A stretch of 64,000 bases of DNA from Nitrospirales bacterium (GCA_021604145.1 BQIX01000001.1:186001-250000); one strand, 5' to 3'. Counted from the stretch's first letter, positions 8,531 to 17,313 are shown. Numbers and translations are program-made. Notes: a model not told the origin generated them from the sequence alone.

Positions 8531-8647
8531 ATGCAAAATAGGAAGAGATTTGGTCAGATTAATCGTTGGATGTTGTGGAGTTCGTTTCTCCTTGGCTTGG
8601 GTATCGTTCTCTATCTCCTGTTTTTCTGTCCTGAGGAAGGCCACTGA
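8531..8647 (+). CDS. Small single-pass membrane protein, copy B
   Basis: 38 residues from ATG 8531, ending at 8647. It matches copy A at 7606-7740 from the QINRW segment through the hydrophobic helix to CPEEGH. The equivalent of copy A's first ATG has been lost: the upstream ATG at 8514 is now out of frame, and translation must start at the internal methionine. Nucleotide identity with copy A is high and extends across the coding part, indicating a recent duplication. Confidence 0.5.
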   Translation: MQNRKRFGQINRWMLWSSFLLGLGIVLYLLFFCPEEGH

Positions 8648-8837
8648 ACTTGCTAGTCTTGTCTGTCACTTCACTGCAATCATCAATGACCCCTCGCCAT
8701 CATTTGCTGGGAACTTCGCATTGAATAGGTCAAAAGGGAAGGGTTGGATGTTGGGGGGAAAGGCAGTTTCTTGACTTTTGAGTGAAATAGCCTAGCATCA
8801 AGGACTACATGGAATTAAAGCAAGAAGGAGAATCTAC

Positions 8838-9110
8838 ATGCGACGTACGATCCCGTTGGCCGAAGCCAAGCATAAACTTTCAGCGATTGTCCAAGAAGTC
8901 AATGAATCTTACGAACAAGTTGTGATTATAAAAAATGGGACTGATGCCGCTGTACTCCTGAGTGCCAACGAGTATGAGGGATTGCTAGATACGCTTGACC
9001 TGCGATCCCATCCCGACGAAGAGCAGGCCATCCTCCGTGCCAAAAAGCAAGCCCGTAAAGGGCAGACGGTTGCGCTCTCCACCATGAAGAAAAAACTGGC
9101 ACTTTCGTGA
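8838..9110 (+). CDS. Phd/YefM-family antitoxin
   Basis: 90 residues. The N terminus MRRTIPLAEAKHKLSAIVQEVN is the Phd/YefM DNA-binding fold, and VVIIKNGTDAAVLLSANEYEGLLDTLDL is its conserved middle. An AGAAGGAGAA ribosome site lies upstream. It should bind and silence a cognate RelE/ParE toxin and repress its own promoter. The toxin frame starts inside its stop codon (GTGA overlap), the usual arrangement for such modules, but that toxin is frameshifted. Confidence 0.85.
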   Translation: MRRTIPLAEAKHKLSAIVQEVNESYEQVVIIKNGTDAAVLLSANEYEGLLDTLDLRSHPDEEQAILRAKKQARKGQTVALSTMKKKLALS

Positions 9111-9366
9111 ATTATGTGGTTCGATTCACACGTGAATCTGAACATGATATGGTTCAACTAGCAAAGGCAGATCGCCAGCTTTGTCAGCGAATGATGCGGA
9201 AGCTGGAGACCTTGGAGACCGCACCACTTCAAGGGAACCGTTAGTTGGGAATCATGCAGGAGAGCGATCTTTACGAGTGGGAGCCTATCGAATCGTGTAC
9301 GAAGTTTGGGAAGGCAAAAAACAGGTGATCATCCTCACAGTCAAGCAACGCCGTCACGTCTATTAG
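9107..9366 (+). pseudogene. RelE/ParE-family toxin, frameshifted
   Basis: The GTG at 9107 overlaps the antitoxin stop. The first frame reads VNYVVRFTRESEHDMVQLAK through ETAPLQGNR and then hits TAG. The C-terminal half continues in another frame as LVGNHAGERSLRVGAYRIVYEV and VIILTVKQRRHVY, the classic RelE ending. A single-base loss around 9236-9245 explains both halves. Either the toxin is dead and only the antitoxin remains, or this is a read error. The antitoxin frame is intact, so inactivation would be tolerated. Confidence 0.8.
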
Positions 9367-9545
9367 GCCAAAAGGAAACCTTTCATAGATGCGCGTACGG
9401 CACGAGCGGCATTTCCTCAAAAAAACTTGAATTGCTGCTCATTCTTATGTCTCTTTCTCAATCTTGGGTACGTACGTAGGTAGGTTGTTTCGTTGGATCA
9501 TATAAAAAAGGAGAATGTCCCCATTTCCTAAATAATATTGGCTTT

Positions 9546-10523
9546 TTGTTTGGTTCAGGTACTTCAAAAGAGGCTGGATATCCTCTTCTGCCTGATCTAA
9601 CCAAAGCAGTTATTGAGAATCTGGGAGCTACAAGTAAGGAGCTAGTTGATGAAATTTTCAATGATAAAGGGTTCACTTATGATCCTACTATCGGGACACC
9701 AAATATTGAAGATCTTTCGGATTTAGTAACTGAATACTGCGTAAATACAAACGATCCTAGGTACTTGAAACTTGAATGTGAAATCCGGAAATTAATTTTT
9801 GAAAATATTCTTTCTGTTGAAAATCCAAATATTACACACCATATACGATTTCTCGAGGCTTTGAAGAAAAGAGCGCATGGCACGCCAGCTACTGTGACAA
9901 TAATAACAACGAACTATGATGTTCTTTTTGAGTTAGCTGCTAGGCATGTCGGGCTTCGGGTTGAAACGGGTTTTGATGGCCCGCTATGTAGGACTTTCGA
10001 TCCTTTAGTTTTTGATCTTAGCCGTGGTGTAATCGAAAAAAACCGTTTTAGCGAAAGAGCAGAATTACATCTAAATATTCTCAAACTCCATGGTTCAATT
10101 TCTTGGCTATTAGAAAATGGACATGTATTTGAGAGCGGTTTGGATTTAAACAAAGTCTCGTCGCAAAGAGCCATGATACTACCACGTCGTAAAAAGGTCC
10201 TCGATACGCTTGCTGATCCTTTCGATCAATTATTTACCCGTACATCTAGGCTGCTTGGTTCCAAATGCAAATATTTAGTCAGTTGCGGATTTAGTTTTGG
10301 TGACAAGCATATAAATGATCAACTTTTATTCCCAAAACTTAGTGCAGGGCAGATACGACTAGTGGCACTTTGCGGCCAAGAGCCTGAATGCATTTCAGAA
10401 TTAAAAAAGTTTTCTGCGTTATCTGCGGGATTTCCTACTTATTGCTACATTGATGGAAATACGATAAATACGGGAACTGATCTATGGAAGTTTAGTTCTC
10501 TTACGGAACTGCTAATTCCATAG
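9546..10523 (+). CDS. SIR2-domain NADase-like defence protein (SIR2-HerA system)
   Basis: At least 325 residues. LFGSGTSKEAGYPLLPDLT is the SIR2 nucleotide loop, TTNYD (about residue 121) carries the conserved Asn, and LKLHGS (about residue 180) the catalytic His. In anti-phage SIR2 proteins this domain cleaves NAD+ to stop infected-cell growth. The partner HerA ATPase starts 21 bases downstream. The start is uncertain: TTG 9546 cuts into the first strand. The frame is open back to 9480, encoding a plausible HFLNNIGFLFGSG lead-in but no ATG; an in-frame ATG at 9447 is separated by a TAG at 9477. The N terminus may be damaged or use a rare start. The region is AT-richer than its surroundings, consistent with transfer. 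Confidence 0.8.
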   Translation: MFGSGTSKEAGYPLLPDLTKAVIENLGATSKELVDEIFNDKGFTYDPTIGTPNIEDLSDLVTEYCVNTNDPRYLKLECEIRKLIFENILSVENPNITHHIRFLEALKKRAHGTPATVTIITTNYDVLFELAARHVGLRVETGFDGPLCRTFDPLVFDLSRGVIEKNRFSERAELHLNILKLHGSISWLLENGHVFESGLDLNKVSSQRAMILPRRKKVLDTLADPFDQLFTRTSRLLGSKCKYLVSCGFSFGDKHINDQLLFPKLSAGQIRLVALCGQEPECISELKKFSALSAGFPTYCYIDGNTINTGTDLWKFSSLTELLIP

Positions 10524-10544
10524 TAGTAATAAGGAACATAAGAA

Positions 10545-12260
10545 ATGAGTGATTATCGAATTGGTAAAATAGTTAGCGTTTCCGGCGAACGAATTTTCAT
10601 CTCTTTAATTGATTATTCAGATGGGGATGGTATTGAGGAGGGTGTCCCACCCACAATGATTGTCAATCTTTCAACTGCACACGGACCTACTCCTCTCCTG
10701 ATTGGTCAGCCCGGTACTTTTCTATCAGTTTGCCTACCCGTAGGGAGGCTACTTGCAATGATTACAACCATTGATATGCGGGAATCAATTCCGATTCAAA
10801 GTGAGGTTAAAACTGCCGAAGCCGAAGGATTGGCAATAATTGAAGGACATAAACGAGTAGTGTGCGCAGTACCCGTTGGAACATTGGATCCTGGTGGGAA
10901 ATTTGAAAGAGGAACGGATGTGTTACCTACCGTCAATTCCTCAGCTCTTGCTGTTTCTCCTGTTACAATTAATAAAGTTTATGAACAGTATGCTGAAGGT
11001 ACTTTTTCCCTTGGTCATCTTTCTCTAATTCCAAGTCAACCAGCAAATATAAACTTAGACGCGTTCCTTTCAAGGCATGGGGCAATACTCGGGCAAACTG
11101 GTGGCGGTAAATCATGGGCGGTAGCTTCATTCCTGCAGAAGATTTCTTTATTTCCTCAATCAACTGCCGTGCTATTCGATCTCCATGGCGAATATTCTTC
11201 TGCTTTTGGAAATGAAGCAGACGTTATTTCAGGCAATGATATTGAGTTGCCATATTGGCTGATGAACAGCGAAGAGTTGCTTGGCCTTATGGTTGACCGA
11301 ACCGAATCTGCTGCTCCGAATCAAATTGCTAAGTTTAAAGATCTACTTCAGGCAGCTAAAGACAACCATCCTGAGAATCAGGCGCTTGGGCTTGATCGAA
11401 TTACTATCGATACTCCGGTTTACTTTAATTTTAAAGAAATATTACAAGAATTTCGTCGGTTGGATACTCAAATGGTTCAAGGTGCAAATAATCGAGAAAG
11501 ACAAGGTCCACTTTTTGGTCAATTCACTCGTCTCTTAATGAGAGTTGATTCTAGGTTGAATGACCGACGATACGATCTCATCTTTAATCCTAAAACTTAT
11601 GCTACAAGCGCATCTATGGAAGACTTATTCCGACGACTCTTAGGTGAGCAGCCAGAGAATCAAAAGAAACTTGTGATCATTGATCTTAGTCCTGTTCCAT
11701 ATGATGTTAGAAATTCAGTAATCTCTCTTATCCTACGTTGTCTTTTTGATTTTTCATATTGGTATCGCAGATTGAACGGGGCCTCATATCCAATTGCCGT
11801 ATTCGCCGATGAGGCACATATTTACCTAAATGAGCATGACTCAAACTCTCGGCCAGCATGTGAATCAGCAGAACGAATAGCAAAAGAGGGAAGGAAATAC
11901 GGCATCAGCCTCACTGTTATTAGCCAAAGACCACGTGAAGTTTCTTCGACAATTCTTTCCCAGTGTAACTCTTTTCTATGTCTTAGGATATCGAATCCAG
12001 ATGATCAGAGTTACGTGAAAAACCTACTCCCGGATTCCGTTCGGGGTATTACTAGTATGTTTGCTACGCTCCGGCGAGGCGAGTGCATACTGTTAGGAGA
12101 ATCGGTAATGATGCCAACACGTATTAAGATTGACCCTCCAAGTCCAACGCCGCATAGTGATGATACATCGTTCTATACCACCTGGAACAAAGCACATGAG
12201 CAACTAAATGTTGCAGATGTGCTAAATGCATGGAGACGTCAAGGTATTCTGGACAAATAG
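10545..12260 (+). CDS. HerA/DUF87-type ATPase of SIR2-HerA defence system
   Basis: 571 residues. An N-terminal HAS-barrel-like region (YRIGKIVSVSGERIFISL) precedes the ATPase core. Walker A is GQTGGGKSW at about residues 183-191, Walker B is VFADEAHIYL at about 417-426, and the later GRKYGISLTVISQRPREVSSTILSQC is the motif III/arginine-finger region typical of HerA. HerA ATPases form hexamers. In SIR2-HerA they assemble with SIR2 subunits into a large complex that responds to phage. It lies just downstream of the SIR2 gene on the same strand. A tandem repeat begins 8 bases after its stop. Confidence 0.85.
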   Translation: MSDYRIGKIVSVSGERIFISLIDYSDGDGIEEGVPPTMIVNLSTAHGPTPLLIGQPGTFLSVCLPVGRLLAMITTIDMRESIPIQSEVKTAEAEGLAIIEGHKRVVCAVPVGTLDPGGKFERGTDVLPTVNSSALAVSPVTINKVYEQYAEGTFSLGHLSLIPSQPANINLDAFLSRHGAILGQTGGGKSWAVASFLQKISLFPQSTAVLFDLHGEYSSAFGNEADVISGNDIELPYWLMNSEELLGLMVDRTESAAPNQIAKFKDLLQAAKDNHPENQALGLDRITIDTPVYFNFKEILQEFRRLDTQMVQGANNRERQGPLFGQFTRLLMRVDSRLNDRRYDLIFNPKTYATSASMEDLFRRLLGEQPENQKKLVIIDLSPVPYDVRNSVISLILRCLFDFSYWYRRLNGASYPIAVFADEAHIYLNEHDSNSRPACESAERIAKEGRKYGISLTVISQRPREVSSTILSQCNSFLCLRISNPDDQSYVKNLLPDSVRGITSMFATLRRGECILLGESVMMPTRIKIDPPSPTPHSDDTSFYTTWNKAHEQLNVADVLNAWRRQGILDK

Positions 12261-12267
12261 GAGAATA

Positions 12268-12477
12268 GAAAAGGGGACATTATTTTTTTTGAAATCAAAA
12301 TGTGACTTCTCCGTTTCTCGATTTTTTTCACGCCGAGGAGACCGAAGTTTCTTAGCCAATACCTTGCTCTGGGAAAAGGGGTCATTCTTCTTTTTAACGT
12401 CAAAACGTAACTTCTCTGCTTCTCGATTTCCCCCAAGTCGAGGAGGTCTAAGTTTCTTTGAAGATACCGCACTCTGC
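12268..12477. repeat. Two tandem ~105-bp direct repeats after the defence module
   Basis: Unit 1 (12268-12372) and unit 2 (12373-12477) begin GAAAAGGGG and share CTTCTC, TTTCTCGATTT, CGAGGAG and AAGTTTCTT blocks at the same spacing. Each could form an imperfect hairpin between CTTCTCC...CTCG and CGAGGAG...GAAG. Unit 1 contains GGGGACATT at 12273-12281, the inverted match of AATGTCCCC at 9514-9522, so the SIR2-HerA pair is bracketed by an inverted motif. Confidence 0.6.
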
Positions 12478-12504
12478 AAGCTTCAAAACGAAGGATGTTT
12501 CCTT

Positions 12505-13830
12505 TTACCTTCGTAATTGCTGTGGGGGTGTTTTCATCTGGAGAATATCTGCTTTGGTTTTTGGGTACTTCTTCAATTCTTCTTTACTGGCTCCCTGCAC
12601 GAGATCAGTTGGTGATGATAAACGTAAGTAACTCATCATGCCAAAGTGGGTGTCCTTATCAAATGTGAGACTGGCCATCACCGAATCACCTTTTATTCTG
12701 CCTAAGGTCGTTCGGGCCTCATCGTGCGATCGTGCGTGAACCTCAAAGATGTTTGTTTTCGCCCGTTCAGGAGTCATGAGATGTTCAAATAACTGCCGTC
12801 GTGGATTGCCTTGAGCCACGGGCCACACAACGGGAATTAACACATGGAGTTTGTCCCATTCTTGGGGACCTAATTTTTGTTTCCATTGGCTTAGTGCGCT
12901 CAACCCCGCTTGTATTTGCAATTCCATGGCGGCTTTCATGGCCTCGGCGATGTGAGGGATGATTTTATGAGCAAATGCACTATAAGACTTTTCATCACCT
13001 GCACCATTTGCGATACAGTCCTGTAAATACGTATTCACCATATCTAACATCGTTATGGCTCTGCCGGATGTTGCTTGACTCATATCACTTTTTTTCAGAA
13101 CGTCTTTTATATTTTCAACATGTTTTTTATATTCAACCAGAGGTTCCTCCCATCCTTCGGGGCGATTGGCCACATTGTCAAAGTAGGGGGAGATCAAAAT
13201 AAAGACGCCCATTGGTATGTGGGAAAGGATTTTTTCCATCTCATACATGACCGAAGTCGGCGTGACCGTTTCTACAGGACGGTCTCTTCGGTACAGGTAA
13301 TAGGTACTGCCGACCCCCTCTTTTCCTGGTTCATAGTCACTCGCAATGATCACGGGATAAATATTCTGACCTACGTTTCGGATGAAATTTTGATAATTGT
13401 TTTTCCGAAACCAATCCATGTTGCGCATGGCTTGGTATGTTTGTTTTCTGAAATGAGCGGCATCCGTCCCAGTATCAGTAGATTCGGCTCCTTCTCCATT
13501 GACCGTGGGCCTGACACCTTTATAGTCAATATAATCCACTTTCTTGTCACCCGCGTACGAAACACTTTTCATCAAAAATTCTTTATAAGCCTCGTCTTTT
13601 TCGAGTTCTAGGAGGGCTTTAAAATATTCTTTATCACCCTCTGGGTACACCTTTTCCGACTCAGAAAAGACCGGCATCGGCAACAATAACGTTTGAAAAA
13701 ACATGCCGGTCCCCACGATCAATGTCAATAAAAATTTCTTGAGCGTCATGAAATGACGTTGTTGAAAAAATAGAGATGATGAATGAGTAACAATAAGCGG
13801 TTTGCGCTTCTTTTGAAATTTTTGCAACAT
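12505..13830 (-). CDS. Secreted or periplasmic protein of unknown function
   Basis: 441 residues from ATG 13830, chosen because AGGGAG stands about 8 bases upstream. A second possible start at 13749 would begin exactly at a clean signal peptide (MTLKKFLLTLIVGTGMFFQ). The mature part is hydrophilic and mostly helical, without cysteine pairs or CxxCH. It includes VIIASDYEPGKEGVGSTYYLYRRD and LHVLIPVVWPVAQGNPRRQLFEHLMTPE segments. I recognise no family. It stands alone between the SIR2-HerA repeats and an integrase relic, so it may be cargo of the same acquired region. Confidence 0.7.
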   Translation of the reverse strand: MLQKFQKKRKPLIVTHSSSLFFQQRHFMTLKKFLLTLIVGTGMFFQTLLLPMPVFSESEKVYPEGDKEYFKALLELEKDEAYKEFLMKSVSYAGDKKVDYIDYKGVRPTVNGEGAESTDTGTDAAHFRKQTYQAMRNMDWFRKNNYQNFIRNVGQNIYPVIIASDYEPGKEGVGSTYYLYRRDRPVETVTPTSVMYEMEKILSHIPMGVFILISPYFDNVANRPEGWEEPLVEYKKHVENIKDVLKKSDMSQATSGRAITMLDMVNTYLQDCIANGAGDEKSYSAFAHKIIPHIAEAMKAAMELQIQAGLSALSQWKQKLGPQEWDKLHVLIPVVWPVAQGNPRRQLFEHLMTPERAKTNIFEVHARSHDEARTTLGRIKGDSVMASLTFDKDTHFGMMSYLRLSSPTDLVQGASKEELKKYPKTKADILQMKTPPQQLRR

Positions 13831-13974
13831 AATGATCTCCCTAATCAAAAAAAATGGTTGGGGATTCTAACACGATTTTCACACCTATTGTTGACTGCTC
13901 CAGATAGGACATTCTTCTTTTCTTAATCTACATTCTTCTCCACTGGCGTGGCAGCTGGTTGACCACCAGAAGCA

Positions 13975-14100
13975 TCGAAGGTTTTTGGTTCTTCTATCGA
14001 TGAGAGTTGTTTTCGTTCTTCTCAATGACTGAGTGCCATAGAGCAATGTATCGAGGCCAATCATCTCGATGCACTTGTGAACGATTCGAGCATATTGCTT
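13975..14100 (-). pseudogene. Tyrosine recombinase (phage-type integrase) fragment
   Basis: Reading the minus strand, one frame gives ARIVHKCIEMIGLDT then LLYGTQSLRRTKTTLIDRRT and KNLR. This matches the GTHSLRRTK-type segment that carries a catalytic Arg in a common family of short integrases. The rest of the enzyme, including the tyrosine region, is not recognisable. It is a remnant only. The rest of 13831-14283 shows nothing else. Confidence 0.6.
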
Positions 14101-14283
14101 GAGGTAAATACAACATAATTATAATCTCCTTTTTTTGGTGAATTATAATGATGGTTTAGATGTTTAATGTTCGCTATCCATCTCAATGCGGATGTTCGAT
14201 GATGTGATTTTCGTTCAGAGGTCATGTCAGGTTTTACGCGGTGGCGGCAGATTGAAAACGAGGTATGTGGATTAGTGTTCTGT

Positions 14284-14613
14284 TTAGTTTTTACGTGATG
14301 CGATCCGTCCGTAGTATTCCCCCCATTCCTGCATGGCCAACAACACGCGTTTGAGTGAGCGTCCAACGGGAGACAACGAATATTCCACACGAGGTGGAAT
14401 TTCTCGATAGTCTTTTCGTTTAAGCAATCCTCGTTCTTCCATTTCACGCAATTGTTTGGTGAGCGTGCGATGGGTAATACCGCCTAACTCCCGTTGCAAT
14501 TGATTGAACCGCTTGGTGCCCTCAAGTAACTGATGAATAATTAAGATTTTCCATCGTCCCGCAATGACTTCTAGTGTCACTTCTACCGGGCAAGAGACAT
14601 TCTTTGTGGGCAT
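14284..14613 (-). CDS. HxlR-family transcriptional regulator
   Basis: 109 residues from ATG 14613, which follows AAAGGAGACCTCA; a longer upstream frame lacks such a site. The winged helix is plain: CPVEVTLEVIAGRWKILIIHQLLEG, then LGGITHRTLTKQLREMEERGLL and a wing ending in VEYSLSPVGRSL. An early cysteine (about residue 7) is at the position of the redox or aldehyde-sensing cysteine in several HxlR proteins. It is divergent from the pirin gene, which with the isochorismatase-type hydrolase is its likely target. Confidence 0.9.
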   Translation of the reverse strand: MPTKNVSCPVEVTLEVIAGRWKILIIHQLLEGTKRFNQLQRELGGITHRTLTKQLREMEERGLLKRKDYREIPPRVEYSLSPVGRSLKRVLLAMQEWGEYYGRIASRKN

Positions 14614-14749
14614 TGAGGTCTCCTTTGGTTTTGGCGGTATCCTTAAGGTCCGTACTTGCATAAAGAACGTGTAAGGTTTATATATCATTGAAGCATTGAA
14701 AAAGAAACGCTTTTTATCTCGCTGCTACACGGAAAAAAGGAAGAATGCT

Positions 14750-15613
14750 ATGACAATGAAATCCAAAAACCTCGTCAACATCGAACGAAAAACCGGCCAG
14801 CATTGGGTTGGAAATGGGTTCCCCGTCACGACGATGTTTTCGTATGACGATCTTGGAAAGGAGTTGAGCCCGTTTCTCCTGCTTGATTATGCTGGCCCTC
14901 TGGCATTCGAACCGTCCGACAAACCACGGGGAGTTGAACAACACCCACACCGTGGGTTTGAAACCGTCACCATTGTGTATCAAGGTGAGGTCGAACACCG
15001 CGACAATGCCGGGAATGCCGGGAAAATCGGACCAGGCGATGTCCAATGGATGACGGCAGCACGCGGGATTCTCCATGAAGAAATGCACGGACGGGACTTT
15101 ACCAACAATGGCGGCACCCTCGAGATGATCCAGCTTTGGGTCAATCTGCCTGCGAAAGACAAAATGGGCGAACCGCGGTATCAGGAAATTGTCAACAATG
15201 ATATTCCGATCGTGCCGTTAGCTGAAAACGGCGGTATGGTTCGAGTCATCGCAGGTGATTATCAAGGCACAAGGGGGGCGGCGAAGACCTTTACCTCCAT
15301 CAATGTCTGGGACATACACCTGAACACAGGACAGAAGCTCGATCTGTCCTTGCCCGAAGGATTTACTACCGCACTCTTAGGCATGAAAGGCACGGTGATG
15401 ATGAATGGCACGCAAGCACTTAATGGCAAAGAGCTGGCGCGATTCGAACGAAATGGTGACCATGTTGCCCTGGAAGCTACAAGCGAGGCGACCATTCTCG
15501 TCTTGAACGGAGAACCGATTGACGAGCCCATCGTGGGACAAGGTCCGTTTGTCATGAGCACAGAAGCAGAGATTCATCAGGCCATGACCGATTATCGAGC
15601 CGGTCGCTTCTAA
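14750..15613 (+). CDS. Pirin-family bicupin protein
   Basis: 287 residues from ATG 14750 after a GGAAAAAAGGAAG site. The metal ligands of pirins are present: two histidines in EQHPHRGFETVT and a third histidine plus glutamate in ILHEEMHG. Bacterial pirins bind iron; some have quercetinase activity or modulate pyruvate dehydrogenase. It is transcribed away from the HxlR regulator, with an isochorismatase-type hydrolase gene 47 bases downstream. This regulator-pirin-hydrolase set is common in responses to quinones or electrophiles, which is inference for this case. Confidence 0.9.
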   Translation: MTMKSKNLVNIERKTGQHWVGNGFPVTTMFSYDDLGKELSPFLLLDYAGPLAFEPSDKPRGVEQHPHRGFETVTIVYQGEVEHRDNAGNAGKIGPGDVQWMTAARGILHEEMHGRDFTNNGGTLEMIQLWVNLPAKDKMGEPRYQEIVNNDIPIVPLAENGGMVRVIAGDYQGTRGAAKTFTSINVWDIHLNTGQKLDLSLPEGFTTALLGMKGTVMMNGTQALNGKELARFERNGDHVALEATSEATILVLNGEPIDEPIVGQGPFVMSTEAEIHQAMTDYRAGRF

Positions 15614-15660
15614 TATTTTGAGTACTCAGCAAACAAAATTTTTATAGGAAGGATCAACCC

Positions 15661-16287
15661 ATGGCATCAAACTACCAGTATAAGCGTCTTTCCAAGGATG
15701 ACGCGGCCTTATTGTTGGTGGATCATCAATCAGGCCTGATCTCCGTCGTACAAGATTTTGGACCCGGTGAGTTCAAAAATAATGTCTTGGCCGTGGCGGC
15801 ATGTGGTGCCTATTTCAACCTCCCGACTATCTTGACGACTAGCTTTGAAAATGGCCCCAACGGCCCCTTGGTTCCCGAACTGAAAGAGATGTTTCCCAAA
15901 GCGCCCTACATTGCGCGTCCAGGAAACATCAATGCCTGGGACAATGAGGACTTTGTCAGTGCGGTGAAGAAAACAGGTCGGAAGCAACTCATTATCGCCG
16001 GGGTCGTGACAGAAGTATGCGTGGCTTTCCCCGCTCTCTCGGCGATTGAAGAGGGCTACGACGTCTTTGTGATCACCGACGCCTCTGGCACCTTCAACGA
16101 GGTCACCCGTCACAGTGCATGGTTACGTATGCAGGCTGCTGGCGCGCAAATGATGAGCTGGTTTGGCATGGCGTGTGAGCTGCATCGCGATTGGCGCAAT
16201 GATATTGAAGGATTGGGCACCTTATTTTCGAACCATATTCCCAATTACCGGAACCTCATGACCAGCTATTTTGCTAAGAACGGGTAG
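15661..16287 (+). CDS. Isochorismatase-family cysteine hydrolase (YcaC-like)
   Basis: 208 residues, start preceded by AGGAAGGATC. The family triad is visible: Asp in LLVDHQSGL, Lys in RKQLIIAG, and Cys in GVVTEVCVAFPALSAIEEG. The C-terminal GAQMMSWFGMACELHRDWR matches YcaC-like hydrolases, whose natural substrates are mostly unknown. It sits in one transcription unit with pirin. A fragment of a MarR-type regulator begins directly after its stop. Confidence 0.88.
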   Translation: MASNYQYKRLSKDDAALLLVDHQSGLISVVQDFGPGEFKNNVLAVAACGAYFNLPTILTTSFENGPNGPLVPELKEMFPKAPYIARPGNINAWDNEDFVSAVKKTGRKQLIIAGVVTEVCVAFPALSAIEEGYDVFVITDASGTFNEVTRHSAWLRMQAAGAQMMSWFGMACELHRDWRNDIEGLGTLFSNHIPNYRNLMTSYFAKNG

Positions 16288-16496
16288 ACGGTCGCAGGCA
16301 TGCGGTTCTTACGTTGCTAACAGCGACGCAACGAGAGGTCCTCGCGCGGATCTTAGAAACTGTGCTTCAATCGTTAACCGATGCGAAAGACGCTGAGCGA
16401 AGCATCTGTCGGCTTTGTGATGAGTGAGTGTGTAGACCACAGGATTGTCCAGTTGAAATCGCAGCAGGGCTAAGGGAGGCGGAATCGAGTACCTAG
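16288..16496 (+). pseudogene. MarR-family regulator, C-terminal remnant
   Basis: The frame directly after the hydrolase stop reads TATQREVLARILETVLQSL, then DAERSICRLCDE, a TGA at 16425-16427, and VCRPQDCPVEIAAGL. This is the cysteine-containing tail of a MarR subfamily (RICRLCDE...C....CPVE). The DNA-binding part is missing, so it is a decayed gene. The remaining bases to 16611 show nothing recognisable. Confidence 0.6.
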
Positions 16497-16611
16497 CGGT
16501 TTTTCAATGACTGCTCTTGGGTGTTTGGGCCGTTTCGGCCAGGGGGAACAGGTACCCGCAAATGGACATTGCGGAAATATTATATATTAAGATGTTAGAA
16601 TTCTAAAGTTT

Positions 16612-16998
16612 ATGGGAATTGAACCATTCATCAAATGTAGCGAAATATCGGAGTCATTAAAATTTTATACCAACATTTTGGATTTCGTAATCGTACGCCC
16701 GCCCGAAGCTGACCCAGCCTCTTTCATGTCAAAATATTCTCTAATTGAACGAGATGGATGTTTAGTCCATCTTTCGTCCCATAGCGGAGATGGAGTATTT
16801 GGAAATTCCATTTATGTGCGCGTTGATGACATTGCTCCTCTATATCGTCAGTTTGTTGCCAATGGTCTCAATACGGATGACCCTGACAAATACCCATCGT
16901 TGAGAATACAACCAGTGGTACAAACTTGGGGAATGAAAGAATTTTCTGTAGCAGATCCAGATGGGAATAAACTTACGTTTGGGCACCAGATACTGTGA
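16612..16998 (+). CDS. VOC-superfamily (glyoxalase/bleomycin-resistance-like) protein
   Basis: 128 residues. Paired beta-alpha-beta units are visible: FIKCSEISESLKFYTNILDFVIV at the N terminus and SIYVRVDDIAPLYRQFVANG, then MKEFSVADPDGNKLTFGHQ at the C terminus. The final Glu/Asp-containing strand is typical of VOC metal or substrate pockets. Such proteins bind drugs or catalyse isomerase or dioxygenase chemistry; substrate is unknown. No clear ribosome site precedes the ATG. It stands alone. Confidence 0.8.
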   Translation: MGIEPFIKCSEISESLKFYTNILDFVIVRPPEADPASFMSKYSLIERDGCLVHLSSHSGDGVFGNSIYVRVDDIAPLYRQFVANGLNTDDPDKYPSLRIQPVVQTWGMKEFSVADPDGNKLTFGHQIL

Positions 16999-17313
16999 CG
17001 AAGGTTCTCACAAGTGCTTCCAACTGACTCAGCTACGCCTCGACGCTCAACCATCGTTAATGCCGGCTATTGGCTAAACTCTGCGGAACAGTTTAAACGA
17101 TTGTCAAAGAGGCTACGACCAGACAGTAAATTGCCGAGTTCGACGGTGAGTTCAATTGATCTGCGCAACCCGATTTTCCACTGTCTAAAAAATCGCATGG
17201 TGACGAGGTCATTTAATCTCTTCCCGTCAGCAATCTGAAACGGTCCTAAAACAGGTTTTCTTTATCAGGACTTATAGTAAATCCTTCATCACAAAGTATT
17301 GTTCTCCTACCAG

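Noticed and set aside
17014-17238. A 74-codon plus-strand frame after the VOC gene.
   Set aside because: Basic, Ser/Arg-rich composition typical of a chance frame; no start site and no similarity recognised.
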